A DNA stretch of 64,000 bases from Roseibium porphyridii (lineage in GTDB: Bacteria > Pseudomonadota > Alphaproteobacteria > Rhizobiales > Stappiaceae), in the NCBI RefSeq assembly GCF_026191725.2, contig NZ_CP120863.1, positions 1 through 64,000 of the forward strand, given 5' to 3'. Below are positions 36,228-44,506 of this stretch, piece after piece; position 1 is the first letter of the stretch, and every line of letters begins with the position of its first letter. A program made the position numbers and the translations under genes. The notes under the pieces were generated by a model. It had not been told where the DNA came from. It ran no database searches and saw only the letters and a program-made list of their open reading frames with translations.

Positions 36228-36968
36228 ATGAAAAGCAGCAAAAACGCACTTATCATCGGAGGCAGCCGTGGTGCTGGAAGAGAGCTTGCACTCTCGCTAT
36301 CGGCACAAGGAACCAAAACGACAGTAGTAGCAAGGGGAAAGGACGCTCTGGCTAAACTCAAGGCTGATGCGCCCGACATCAACACAATGGCAATGGACGC
36401 CACCGGTGATGGCGTGGCAGACAAATTGATGAAGGAGATAGATCCCGACCTTCTAATCCTTACTGTTGGATATGAGCCAAAAATGATCCCGTTTCATGAG
36501 CAGTCCTGGGACGAGTTCAGCGGCGCATGGAACACTGACACCCGAATTGCTCATGCCTTCTCATCTGCTGCGCTTACCCAACCTATGAAAAAAGGCGGCA
36601 TTGTTGTGAGCTTTTCGAGCGGGGCCGGACTTTCAGGGTCCCGTCTGTCCGGTGGATATGCCGGGGCCAAGCGAATGCAGCACTTCCTGACCGACTATGC
36701 TCAACGCGAAGCTGAGCTGTTGGATCTGGGGCTGACCTTCTATTCGATCATCCCCAAACAACTGGTCCAGGGGACAGTTCTTGGACTTGCCGCAGCTGAA
36801 GCTTATTCGGCAGCTGTCGGTAAACCACTCGATCAGTTTCTCAACCAGTGGGAAGAACCGCTGACTGCTGGCAAAATTGCCGGTCACGTCGTGTCTATTC
36901 TGGGACATTCGGAACCAACCGAGAAGAAGGCCTTTGTGATCACCGGAACCGGGATGGCCGCAGCATGA
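36228..36968 (+). CDS. SDR-family oxidoreductase
   Basis: A 246-residue short-chain dehydrogenase/reductase. GGSRGAG (11-17) binds the cofactor, and Ser131, Tyr144 and Lys148 (GGYAGAKRM) keep the canonical spacing. The usual NAG is replaced by TVGYEP near residue 79, so it is somewhat divergent. It lies 12 bases after the SnoaL-like gene, and its stop overlaps the next start (ATGA), placing it in the DUF899 operon. Confidence 0.87.
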   Translation: MKSSKNALIIGGSRGAGRELALSLSAQGTKTTVVARGKDALAKLKADAPDINTMAMDATGDGVADKLMKEIDPDLLILTVGYEPKMIPFHEQSWDEFSGAWNTDTRIAHAFSSAALTQPMKKGGIVVSFSSGAGLSGSRLSGGYAGAKRMQHFLTDYAQREAELLDLGLTFYSIIPKQLVQGTVLGLAAAEAYSAAVGKPLDQFLNQWEEPLTAGKIAGHVVSILGHSEPTEKKAFVITGTGMAAA

Positions 36969-37372
36969 ACCGAAAATTCTTGATTACTTGGGTTGGCGTG
37001 TTTGTCCTGACTGCGGCGACTAGCATCATATGGCACGTGGCCCTATTTGAGCAGCGTTATCTTGAACTCGGCGTCTTTACCCGCATGGCAGATCCGATCT
37101 ACGCGTTCGGGTTTCTGGCATGGATCATGGAAGCAACGGCGATCACTTTGCTCTACGTCCATTCAAAGTGGGCCGATCACGGTCTATGGGGTGCATTGAA
37201 ACTGAGCTGGTGCGTCAGCCTCTATGCGGCAGCATCGGCGCTTGTCGGTACAGCGGCAAAGGTTGAGATCAGTGATCTGACAGGGTGGTTCCTGATTGCA
37301 GGGGGATTCATTTTCCTACACGCCACAGTCCTAGCGGCCTGGCTGGCTTTCAGCCCCAGAGCCAAAGCTTGA
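36965..37372 (+). CDS. Small four-helix membrane protein
   Basis: A 135-residue protein with four hydrophobic segments (about residues 5-25, 42-66, 78-98 and 105-128) and short loops. I do not recognise the family with confidence; small DUF1761-type proteins look similar. It overlaps the SDR stop by 4 bases and is the last gene before a strong terminator, so it belongs to the DUF899 operon. Confidence 0.7.
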   Translation: MNRKFLITWVGVFVLTAATSIIWHVALFEQRYLELGVFTRMADPIYAFGFLAWIMEATAITLLYVHSKWADHGLWGALKLSWCVSLYAAASALVGTAAKVEISDLTGWFLIAGGFIFLHATVLAAWLAFSPRAKA

Positions 37373-37430
37373 TTACGGGCTATTGCGCCACAAGCGCATT
37401 TGTCGAAACAGCCCCCGATCAAGACGTAAA

Positions 37431-37459
37431 AGAAGGGGCGCGGTCGCGCCCCTTCTTTG
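37431..37459. terminator. Bidirectional terminator
   Basis: AGAAGGGGCGCG (37431-37442) pairs perfectly with CGCGCCCCTTCT (37445-37456), a 12-bp stem with a 2-base spacer, then TT. It ends the DUF899 operon and probably also the convergent SRPBCC gene. Confidence 0.85.
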
Positions 37460-37487
37460 ATGTCTGACTTGTCCGATTGGTGAAGAA

Positions 37488-37940
37488 CTAGGAAAATGGC
37501 TTCCCAACACCTGTATCCAGGTACGCCTTCAAGCTATCGACGAAGAACATGTCCCATCCGGCTTCGCATATCTCATAGCAATGCAAATTGGGAGTCAGCC
37601 CTTGGTGTTCAAGCTGAATGCGTGTCTGACCATCCTTCTCGTCAATCGACCATAAGGTCCGGGTCCCAAGCCACTCTTGCTCGATTTCCTTAGGCATGCC
37701 TTCGTGGATGTGCAGAGCTTCAACGCATTCCCACTCAATTTGATCAGAGTCCAGTTTGGTGGCCTTAAAGCACCAGTAACCGTTCCGTCCCGAGAAACCG
37801 AACTTAGCCACATCGCCCACCTTTTCGAACTTTCCTGCCTCGCTCGTCCACCAGTCTGCGATGTTAATCGTCAGGGCATCAAACGCCGCCTTTGTCGGCG
37901 CGTTCACGCTGATAGACTTCTTGTAGTTTTGTCCGTTCAT
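37488..37940 (-). CDS. SRPBCC (START-like) domain protein, second paralogue
   Basis: A 150-residue ligand-binding-fold protein closely resembling the one at 23228. Shared features are NIADWWTSEAGKF, GYWCFKATKLD, EIEQEWLGTRTLWSID, HQGLTPNLHCYEICEAGWD and SLKAYLD. I start it at the ATG for MNGQNYKKSISV (37940), because the longer frame to 38003 adds a non-conserved tail. It is divergent from the HxlR gene at 38153 with two palindromes in between. Confidence 0.82.
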   Translation of the reverse strand: MNGQNYKKSISVNAPTKAAFDALTINIADWWTSEAGKFEKVGDVAKFGFSGRNGYWCFKATKLDSDQIEWECVEALHIHEGMPKEIEQEWLGTRTLWSIDEKDGQTRIQLEHQGLTPNLHCYEICEAGWDMFFVDSLKAYLDTGVGKPFS

Positions 37941-38010
37941 TACTTTTCCTTGTTCGTTCTTATATCCGTTGGCACGGATGATTTCACAGTCACTCCAGGT
38001 CAAATTTCGC

Positions 38011-38033
38011 TTGTTATTTTAAACTAATAACAA
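38011..38033. promoter_or_regulatory. Perfect palindrome in the SRPBCC/HxlR promoter
   Basis: TTGTTATT (38011-38018) and AATAACAA (38026-38033) are perfect 8-bp arms around a 7-base spacer. The site is 71 bases from the SRPBCC start and 120 bases from the HxlR start. Confidence 0.5.
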
Positions 38034-38115
38034 AGTGGAATCACAAGAGGACGCGCGTTTCCTTGAAATTTTTCAATGCTTCACTACACATTTCATGAAC
38101 AAAAATCAACTATTA

Positions 38116-38133
38116 ACTTGTTTATTACAAGTG
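38116..38133. promoter_or_regulatory. ACTTG-N7-CAAGT operator box
   Basis: ACTTG-TTTATTA-CAAGTG followed by ATTTATGTATT lies 20 bases before the HxlR start. Nearly the same sequence precedes the RND operon (49646-49664), and a degenerate copy precedes the HxlR at 41319. Confidence 0.6.
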
Positions 38134-38152
38134 ATTTATGTATTGAAACCAA

Positions 38153-38581
38153 ATGACATTCAGAACCACACAAGACTGGCACGGTTGCCCCTTACGTTTC
38201 GCTGCGGCCATTCTGGGCGACAGCTGGAGCCTCATCATTTTGCGCGACCTGATGTTCAAAGGACCGCTGCATTTCGTTGAGCTTACTCACTCAGCCGAGG
38301 GCATATCGACGAACGTTTTGACTGCAAGACTGAACAAGCTCCAACAAGAAGGCTTGGTTGAGAAACAGGAAGATGAGAGCGGCTCGAAGCACCTCAAATA
38401 TGCTCTGACTGAAAAGGGTAATGCGCTGCTGCCGGTCTTTACCGAGATTATTGCCTGGTCTGGAAACTGGGACAAAGACTCCAAGGTTCCAGCCGGATTC
38501 TTAAACCGCATCAAGGCGGACAGAGCCTCTATCGGGCTTCAGGATGTTCGCGAAATGCACAACTCAATAGAAAGTAACTGA
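38153..38581 (+). CDS. HxlR-family transcriptional regulator
   Basis: A 142-residue winged-helix regulator: WHGCPLRFAAAILGDSWSLI, then ILRDLMFKGPLHF, EGISTNVLTARLNKLQQEGL and a wing ending LKYALTEKGNAL. It is a paralogue of the regulator at 41319-41717, sharing CPxRxAAAxxGDxWSLxILR. Its stop directly precedes the GST at 38582, so it heads the GST/VOC operon. The ACTTG box sits in its promoter, which suggests autoregulation. Confidence 0.9.
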   Translation: MTFRTTQDWHGCPLRFAAAILGDSWSLIILRDLMFKGPLHFVELTHSAEGISTNVLTARLNKLQQEGLVEKQEDESGSKHLKYALTEKGNALLPVFTEIIAWSGNWDKDSKVPAGFLNRIKADRASIGLQDVREMHNSIESN

Positions 38582-39244
38582 ATGGAACCTACCATCTACA
38601 CAATCAGTGGCTCTCCCCGTGGCTGGCGCGTGCTGCTTGGCATGGTCATCAAAGGCCTGGACTTAAACGTCAAATATCTGAGCCTGTCAGACGGTGATCA
38701 CAAGTCGGATGCATATCTCGAGATCAATCCGCGTGGCCGCGTCCCTTCCCTTGTGGCAGGTGATATTAAAATCACCGACTCCCTGGCAATCCTCTCATGG
38801 CTTGACCAGCAGTACCCAGTTAAACCCCTATTTGGCAGCAGCCCTGAAGAGCACGCGAAAATCTGGTCAACCACCCGAGACACAACAGACAAACTGCGGG
38901 ATGGTATGAACGCCCTGTTGCTCCCAATCTTCTTCAAGGGAGCAGATAAGGTGACGCCAGAGCTGCAGGAAGCTGCCGATACGGTCATGTATGAACTTCA
39001 ATGGCTGGAAAATCGGCTGGATGGTCAGAACTACATGGCCGGCGACACCCCAACGGCGGCGGATGCCGTTACTTATCCTGAAGTGCGCATTCTGGCCCGA
39101 GCGCTCGAAACACATTCAGATCTGATGACACAGCTGGGTTTCATCGATCTCGATCAGAAGTTCCCAAAAGGACATGCATGGGCACGGCGCATTGAAGCCC
39201 TTGATGGCTTTGAGAAATGCCTCCCCGTCCATTGGAACAACTGA
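38582..39244 (+). CDS. Glutathione S-transferase family protein
   Basis: A 220-residue GST-fold protein that probably conjugates glutathione to electrophilic compounds. The thioredoxin-like N domain has ISGSPRGWRVLLGMVIKGLD, INPRGRVPSLV and a DSLAILSWLDQQYP helix; the helical C domain carries GDTPTAADAVTYPEV. The ATG follows the HxlR stop with no gap. The SPxGWRVLL opening is shared with the GST at 39289 and, less exactly, the one at 44507, marking one subfamily. Confidence 0.87.
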   Translation: MEPTIYTISGSPRGWRVLLGMVIKGLDLNVKYLSLSDGDHKSDAYLEINPRGRVPSLVAGDIKITDSLAILSWLDQQYPVKPLFGSSPEEHAKIWSTTRDTTDKLRDGMNALLLPIFFKGADKVTPELQEAADTVMYELQWLENRLDGQNYMAGDTPTAADAVTYPEVRILARALETHSDLMTQLGFIDLDQKFPKGHAWARRIEALDGFEKCLPVHWNN

Positions 39245-39288
39245 GCATCAGTCTTACTGCAAGTGTCGATGACACACGGAGGGGAAAA

Positions 39289-39966
39289 ATGAGCGTACTC
39301 GTACATAATATCAGCGGCTCTCCCATGGGCTGGAGAGTGCTGCTGGGGCTGGCATTCAAAGGCGTTGACTATGAGGTCAATTACCTCAACGGGACAGACA
39401 AAGAGCACAAGCAGGCGCCTTATTTGGCCATAAACCCACACGGCAAGGTTCCTGCTGTCGAGTATAATGGCGAGATCTTCCTAGAGTCGCTCAGCATCTT
39501 GTGCCTGCTCGACAATTGGTATCCTGAACACCCGCTCTTCGGGAGTGCTCCCGAAAGCATGAAGCGTATATGGCAGGCAACCACACGGCACAGCGACTAT
39601 CTGCTCAACGCGACGAACGCCGTTGTGTTTCCGGTCTTTAATGGTTCCGAGGGCAAGCCCAAACTGGACCCTGACGAACCCGACCAAGTTGCCCGTGCTT
39701 CCAAGCTCCTTAAAATCGAACTCGGCGCTCTTGAGCAACTTCTGCAGGGTGGCGCATTTCTGTGTGGCGAAGAACCATCGGCGGCTGATGCGGTGGCTTT
39801 TCCGGACGTAGGGCGCGTGATGCGGGCTTTGGAGACGAAACCAACATCGATGAAGCTGTTTGGAATTGAGAATTTCGATGAAATGTTCCCGCTTCTGTCA
39901 GCGTGGCAAAGAAGAATATTGAATCTTGAAGGTGTTGCCACTACCCGGCCGCCACATTGGAAATAG
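39289..39966 (+). CDS. Glutathione S-transferase family protein
   Basis: A 225-residue GST paralogue of the preceding gene: ISGSPMGWRVLLGLAFKGVD, AINPHGKVPAVEYNG, LESLSILCLLDNWYPEHPLF and GEEPSAADAVAFPDVGRVMR. The ATG at 39289 has GGAGGGG nearby; the longer in-frame start at 39217 would overlap the upstream gene. It lies in the HxlR-led operon. Substrate unknown. Confidence 0.87.
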   Translation: MSVLVHNISGSPMGWRVLLGLAFKGVDYEVNYLNGTDKEHKQAPYLAINPHGKVPAVEYNGEIFLESLSILCLLDNWYPEHPLFGSAPESMKRIWQATTRHSDYLLNATNAVVFPVFNGSEGKPKLDPDEPDQVARASKLLKIELGALEQLLQGGAFLCGEEPSAADAVAFPDVGRVMRALETKPTSMKLFGIENFDEMFPLLSAWQRRILNLEGVATTRPPHWK

Positions 39967-39968
39967 AC

Positions 39969-40574
39969 ATGAAACTCTATGATGCTCAGGCTGCAAACGC
40001 GAAACGCGTAAGAATATTCATAGCTGAAAAGGGGATTGAAGTCCCAAAAGTGGAGTTAGAACTCGGTAAAGACACCCGGGCCTCCGAGTTTAGAAAGCTG
40101 AACTCGCTCGGCGAGGTACCTGTTTTGGAGCTCGACAACGGGAACGTCATAACCGATAGCATCGCCATTTGCCGGTATCTGGATGCTCTCTTTCCCGACG
40201 TTCCCCTCATGGGGCGCAGCCCCGTTGAGATCGGGCGAATTGAGATGTGGAGCCAGAGGGTCTATCAGGAACTGTTCCTTCCCATAGGCCTGATGGTGCG
40301 CCACCAGTTGCCGCTCTTTGCAGATGTTATCGAACAAGTCCCGGAATTTGCCGCCGCCCAACGGCGGCTGATGCCGAAGAAGTGGCAATGGTTCGATCAA
40401 GAGCTTTCAGATGGGAGACCTTTTATCACGGGTGACACTTTCACATTTGCAGATGTTCAAGGCATGACCGCTCTGATGCTGGCCGACATTTTTGACCTCG
40501 CTGCTCCAAACGATTGCGTAAATGCCGTTTATTGGTCTGCAAAGGTCCGTAGTCGGAAGAGTTGGGAAGCATAG
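39969..40574 (+). CDS. Glutathione S-transferase family protein, distinct subfamily
   Basis: A 201-residue GST of a different subfamily from its neighbours: MKLYDAQAANAKRVRIFIAE, LNSLGEVPVLELDNG, ITDSIAICRYLDALFP and GDTFTFADVQGMTALM. It resembles common alphaproteobacterial theta/beta-like GSTs. It begins 2 bases after the previous stop. Three GSTs in tandem behind an HxlR gene suggest a unit for glutathione-dependent detoxification. Confidence 0.87.
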   Translation: MKLYDAQAANAKRVRIFIAEKGIEVPKVELELGKDTRASEFRKLNSLGEVPVLELDNGNVITDSIAICRYLDALFPDVPLMGRSPVEIGRIEMWSQRVYQELFLPIGLMVRHQLPLFADVIEQVPEFAAAQRRLMPKKWQWFDQELSDGRPFITGDTFTFADVQGMTALMLADIFDLAAPNDCVNAVYWSAKVRSRKSWEA

Positions 40575-40607
40575 CTTGAGTCCTGACCTGTCGATAAAGG
40601 ATATCAC

Positions 40608-41264
40608 TTGAATTCCGAGAAAAACGACGTCGTCAGTGCCTCGTCTACGCCCCTGTTCTTCGACCATATTGCTATAGGTGCGGTGTCACTTAGCGAAGGT
40701 GCTGCTCATGTCCATAAGTGCCTGGGAATCGAGATGCCACCAGGTGGGAAACACCCGCGTATGAGCACGCATAACCTGCTCATGTCGTTGGGACCGACCT
40801 CGTTTCTTGAGGTCATTGCGATAGATCCAGCAGCCTCCAGCCCAAGCGGCCCTCGCTGGTACAATCTTGACAGCTTTCGGGGCCCGCCCCGAATCTTGAC
40901 CTGGATCGTCGGCACGAAATCAATTCAGCAGGAGGTTGAAGCACTGAACGGCCTGGCAGGAAATGTCGTCAAAGTATCACGAGGCAGCCTAACCTGGAAA
41001 ATCTCCGTGCCAGCCGATGGCTCACTTCCGCTCGATGGCGCTTTTCCCACGTTGTTACAATGGCCGTCTGACGATCACGTCGCGGCCCAAATGAGTGATC
41101 GTGGCTGTCGCCTGAAATCACTCGGAGTGACACACCCTGAAGCTGAGAAAATTACAAGTTGGCTTGGTAACAGGTTGGAGAGAGGAAGAACTCAAGTGGC
41201 AGTCGGACCAGTTCAATTGCAAGCTCAGATCAAAACCGTGCACGGTATCAGGACTCTTACCTGA
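40608..41264 (+). CDS. VOC/glyoxalase-like domain protein
   Basis: A 218-residue protein with the glyoxalase-like (PF13468-type) fold: FDHIAIGAVSLSEGAAHVHK, then HPRMSTHNLLMSLGPTSFLE as the metal-site strands, and TLLQWPSD. Family members act as metal-dependent dioxygenases, isomerases or lyases. The start is TTG 40608 with AAAGGA 8 bases upstream. It follows the third GST by 33 bases in the same operon. Reaction unknown. Confidence 0.8.
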   Translation: MNSEKNDVVSASSTPLFFDHIAIGAVSLSEGAAHVHKCLGIEMPPGGKHPRMSTHNLLMSLGPTSFLEVIAIDPAASSPSGPRWYNLDSFRGPPRILTWIVGTKSIQQEVEALNGLAGNVVKVSRGSLTWKISVPADGSLPLDGAFPTLLQWPSDDHVAAQMSDRGCRLKSLGVTHPEAEKITSWLGNRLERGRTQVAVGPVQLQAQIKTVHGIRTLT

Positions 41265-41273
41265 AGCATCTTC

Positions 41274-41292
41274 CACTTCTTTTTTACAACTA
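41274..41292. promoter_or_regulatory. Degenerate ACTTG-N7-CAAGT box
   Basis: CACTTC-TTTTTTA-CAACTA differs from the RND-promoter box CACTTG-CTTTTTA-CAAGTG at four of 19 positions. It lies 26 bases before the second HxlR start. Confidence 0.4.
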
Positions 41293-41318
41293 AGATCGAC
41301 TGTGCTACCCAAAGAGGT

Positions 41319-41717
41319 ATGGCTAAAATATCCAAAGAACAATGGGTGGGTTGCCCCTTTCGATATGCCGCAGCTGCATTTGGTGACAAATGGAGCTTGC
41401 TAATCCTTCGCGACATTATGTTCGGGACGGCAATGCGCTATTCGGATTTCATGAGTTCGGAAGAGGGTATCGCCACGAACGTGTTGGCAAACCGGCTTGA
41501 GCACCTGGTAAACAACGAGATCCTCGAAAAGACGCCAGATCCGGACGATGCCCGAAAATCGATCTACCTGCTGACGAGCAAAGGAAAAGATCTGGCTCCC
41601 GTGTTTCTGGCTATGATCCAATGGTCGCAGAAATGGGACGACAAGACATTGGTTCCGCAGGATTACCTCGCCAACTTGGTTGCCGGGAGCGCCCCGAATC
41701 CTCAAGGTGAAGCATGA
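41319..41717 (+). CDS. HxlR-family transcriptional regulator, second paralogue
   Basis: A 132-residue winged-helix protein: WVGCPFRYAAAAFGDKWSLL, ILRDIMFGTAMRYSDF, EGIATNVLANRLEHLVNNEI and YLLTSKGKDLAPVFLAMIQW. It resembles the HxlR at 38153 across its whole length. AGAGG lies 2-6 bases before the ATG. It may regulate the two genes downstream and, through the ACTTG boxes, the RND operon; both are inference. Confidence 0.9.
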   Translation: MAKISKEQWVGCPFRYAAAAFGDKWSLLILRDIMFGTAMRYSDFMSSEEGIATNVLANRLEHLVNNEILEKTPDPDDARKSIYLLTSKGKDLAPVFLAMIQWSQKWDDKTLVPQDYLANLVAGSAPNPQGEA

Positions 41718-41730
41718 GCACAAATATTAC

Positions 41731-41749
41731 TTTTGATTTGCAATCAAAA
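41731..41749. promoter_or_regulatory. Perfect palindrome before the acetyltransferase gene
   Basis: TTTTGATT-TGC-AATCAAAA has perfect 8-bp arms and lies 26 bases before the acetyltransferase start. The half TTTTGATTTGCAA also occurs at 49678-49690 in the RND promoter region. Confidence 0.5.
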
Positions 41750-41775
41750 CGCATTACCATTTTGAGAAAATCGTT

Positions 41776-42378
41776 ATGCCTCCGCGGCTCGCTTCAAAGC
41801 ACACAAGCACCAGAATGAAATCCGAACGAGAGAAAATGGCGGCAGGAGATTGGTATTCCTGCCTGGATCCCGAGCTGGACGCACTCAGAAAAGTCGCGCA
41901 GTCCGCGGTCCACGAGCACAACCTTATGCATCCAGCCGATCGCGATGGTATGGGCCCATCATTGCGAAAGTTGCTTAACGCTCCAAGGGCCATTATCGAA
42001 GCCCCCTTTTATTGCCCATACGGTTTCAACATAGCGCTTGGTGATGATACGTTCCTGAATGCAGGTTGCACAATTTTGGACAGCGCCTCCGTTACGATTG
42101 GCGACCAGTGTCAGCTTGGGCCGAACGTCCAAATCTATTGCGCTGAACATCATCAGAACCCAGACAAGCGGGCTGCCGGTCTCGAAATCGCCCTGCCAGT
42201 AACGATCGGCAATCAGGTTTGGATTGGTGGCGCTGCTGTGATCCTTCCAGGTGTCACGATTGGCGACGGTGCTATTGTCGGCGCAGGCAGCGTCGTGACG
42301 AAGGACGTCGCTGCAAACACAATAGTGGTAGGAAATCCGGCCAAACCTATAAGCCGCTCCCTGAAGACAGGCCCATGA
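41776..42378 (+). CDS. Maltose/galactoside O-acetyltransferase-like (LbH)
   Basis: A 200-residue left-handed beta-helix acetyltransferase of the Maa/LacA type, which moves acetyl from acetyl-CoA to sugars. It has EREKMAAGDWYSCLDPEL, the beta-helix repeats ITIGDQ-type turns, the catalytic His in CAEHHQNPDKR, GNQVWIGGAAVILPGVTIGD and VVGNPAKPI. ATG 41776 has GAGAAAA upstream; ATG 41815 (MKSEREK) matches other family starts and is also possible. Its stop overlaps the next start (ATGA). Confidence 0.88.
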   Translation: MPPRLASKHTSTRMKSEREKMAAGDWYSCLDPELDALRKVAQSAVHEHNLMHPADRDGMGPSLRKLLNAPRAIIEAPFYCPYGFNIALGDDTFLNAGCTILDSASVTIGDQCQLGPNVQIYCAEHHQNPDKRAAGLEIALPVTIGNQVWIGGAAVILPGVTIGDGAIVGAGSVVTKDVAANTIVVGNPAKPISRSLKTGP

Positions 42379-43193
42379 CATCACTCACCAGATTTCACCT
42401 GACGCCCAAAGACCTCGTGGGGCAAAGGTTTGCTCCCAACACGTTTGGCGATATCAGAATAGCACTGATGGGATTTTGCCCTCCTCCTCGCAGTTTGGAA
42501 GCGTATCAACCTCGGTCAGAAACCGATCAACACTTCATCCACGTTTCCCCACGCAGCGTGAGGACCATCAAGCGTGGATCACTGAAGCTCCTCTCTCTTG
42601 AGCATGTCTATGGAGGGCCTGTCGCATCTTCAACCGTGGAAGAGCTGGCCTTTTACGGATTTGACTACATTCTTGCCTATGGTCTTGCAGGTGGGCTGGG
42701 AACGAAGGGGCTGGCCATGGGGGACTTCTATGTCGTTAATTCGGCAACCGCCTTCGATGGTACTTCTCGTCATTATTCACCCGATAGCAAATTCAAACCA
42801 GACTTCCCCCTGGCAGACGAGGTCGCAGACCTGTGGGACCAAACGCAAGCGGTGAAAATGCATCCGGTAAACGCGGCTACTGGCGACGCTATCTATCGCG
42901 AAGATGACCGAATGCTAGATGAATTTCGCTCAAATGGATGCGATATCGTCAATTTGGATTCCTCTCATCTCTACGCAGTTTCAAAAAACAATAGCGAAGG
43001 CAAAATCCTCAAGACTATCCAGTGCGGGGTAATCTCAGACGTGATTTCCGCGCAGGTCGAAGAGTTGGCAGAGAGCACCTTATCAGTCATGCTTTCAGAT
43101 GAGCCAACAGGTGAACTTAATCCGCTGGAACGAACCGGCGATGTCGTTTCATTCTATGTTGAAAAATTAGCTCCTACGCTCGCAATCACGTGA
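42375..43193 (+). CDS. Nucleoside phosphorylase-like protein
   Basis: A 272-residue protein of the purine/uridine phosphorylase superfamily (PNP_UDP_1 fold), whose members cleave nucleosides with phosphate or hydrolyse them. The glycine-rich ILAYGLAGGLGTKGLAMGDF and the following VVNSATAFDGTSRHY match the core; NLDSSHLYAVSKNN corresponds to the late ligand-binding segment. It starts at ATG 42375, overlapping the upstream stop, so it is coupled to the acetyltransferase. Substrate unknown. Confidence 0.78.
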   Translation: MTSLTRFHLTPKDLVGQRFAPNTFGDIRIALMGFCPPPRSLEAYQPRSETDQHFIHVSPRSVRTIKRGSLKLLSLEHVYGGPVASSTVEELAFYGFDYILAYGLAGGLGTKGLAMGDFYVVNSATAFDGTSRHYSPDSKFKPDFPLADEVADLWDQTQAVKMHPVNAATGDAIYREDDRMLDEFRSNGCDIVNLDSSHLYAVSKNNSEGKILKTIQCGVISDVISAQVEELAESTLSVMLSDEPTGELNPLERTGDVVSFYVEKLAPTLAIT

Positions 43194-43200
43194 GCTGAAA

Positions 43201-43497
43201 ATGCTTGCCACGAAAATCCCTAAATTTGAAACCAAGCGGCTACCGTTGGTCCCACCAGGCAAATGCGGGCTCGATGCCTATCAAAGGTTCTACATTGATA
43301 AGGATGCCTCAAGGACATATGGCGGGCCATTATCACCCGGCCAGACGTGGACGCGCCTCAAATCGGATTTGGGATCATGGCACCTGTCGGATTTCGGCGT
43401 TTGGATGATAGAACTCAAACAGACAAAAGAGATCCTCGGCACAGGTGGATACTCGCAAGGATTGGGGGCGAAAAGTTCGGCGAGCCGACTGTCCTGA
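43201..43497 (+). pseudogene. Truncated GNAT acetyltransferase
   Basis: The 98 residues match the N-terminal half of RimJ/RimL-type GNAT proteins: ETKRLPLVPPGKCGLDAYQR, TYGGPLSPGQTWTRLKSDLG and a core strand ending GTGGYSQGLG. The sequence then turns into unrelated residues and stops, and neither of the other two frames downstream continues the acetyltransferase fold (no QxxGxG/A acetyl-CoA motif). A family member needs about 175 residues, so this is a broken remnant. Confidence 0.6.
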
Positions 43498-43598
43498 TGA
43501 TCAGCAGCGTGATTTTTTGTTCTCTGTCCCGACCCGTACCTAAATCGTAGCGTGAACAGGCTCAACGCTTACGGACGTTGCAACAAGGTTCTCTGGTT

Positions 43599-44213
43599 TC
43601 AAGGAGGGTCTACATTGAACCGCGAAAGCCACACTGTATGTTGACCGCATTCAGGGTCTTCAATGACATGGGCAATCACGTCGAAGCCATTCAGTTTTAG
43701 CAAATTTGCATACTGTTTTGTGCTTAAACTGGAGTGGTAAAGAGGATCCCCTCCAAGTTCTCCCATAACCTCTCCACGAGCCGGACCGCTTGTAAACATC
43801 AACGCAGTGCCTGGCAACGCGTGCTGTTTAAAGGTTGAAAACATATGGCTCTGTTCGTCCGGTGAGAGATGAAACAGACTATTCCAAGCTAAAATTCCGT
43901 GAAATTTTAAATCCAGTCGAAAGTCGCGCATGTCTGCGAGGAGCCAGTTGGCCTCTGGAACCCTTTTTTTTGCAATTTCAATCAATTCCGGTGCAGCATC
44001 AATGCCTGTCACCTTGCAGCTCATGTCTACAAGGTGCCGACCGATAGGTTCTCCCGAACCACAGCCCAGGTCGAGCACGGACGGAGCCTCGGGCATAACC
44101 GATACGAACCGGTTGATCCATTTGCGCTCCGGCATATCCGTTCCACGCAAATTGGTCCACGTATTGGCATGGCGGCGATACACATCGATTACCTGGTTGC
44201 CCTTACTCGCCAT
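43599..44213 (-). CDS. Class I SAM-dependent methyltransferase
   Basis: A 204-residue methyltransferase. The S-adenosylmethionine site is clear: SVLDLGCGSGEPIGRHL (motif I), VTGIDAAPELIEIAKKR (motif II) and NWLLADMRDF (motif III), followed by GILAWNSLFHL. It is a stand-alone minus-strand gene between the GNAT remnant and the GST gene. The substrate cannot be predicted. Confidence 0.87.
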   Translation of the reverse strand: MASKGNQVIDVYRRHANTWTNLRGTDMPERKWINRFVSVMPEAPSVLDLGCGSGEPIGRHLVDMSCKVTGIDAAPELIEIAKKRVPEANWLLADMRDFRLDLKFHGILAWNSLFHLSPDEQSHMFSTFKQHALPGTALMFTSGPARGEVMGELGGDPLYHSSLSTKQYANLLKLNGFDVIAHVIEDPECGQHTVWLSRFNVDPP

Positions 44214-44506
44214 AGGTTGTTCCTAACTACACAGTTGAGGGCAGAAACCGGCCGATGATTTACCTCGGCTCGCTGAACTTACAGATACGTATTTCGATCA
44301 AACGCCATTCTTGAACGACTGCTGCTAACCTTGGTTTGAAGGTGCAGACTTCTGCTTTTCCGGATCGCTGTCAAAGTGCTTTTGCAATCTCCTGAAGGAA
44401 GCTCTCCAAAGACGTTCAGCCTCCTTAAAATCCAAGTCTATTGTCGATGTATATGAGGTTCTTTTGTCGCTTTTGCGACCTGATTCTGAATTGTGATCTG
44501 TCAAAG

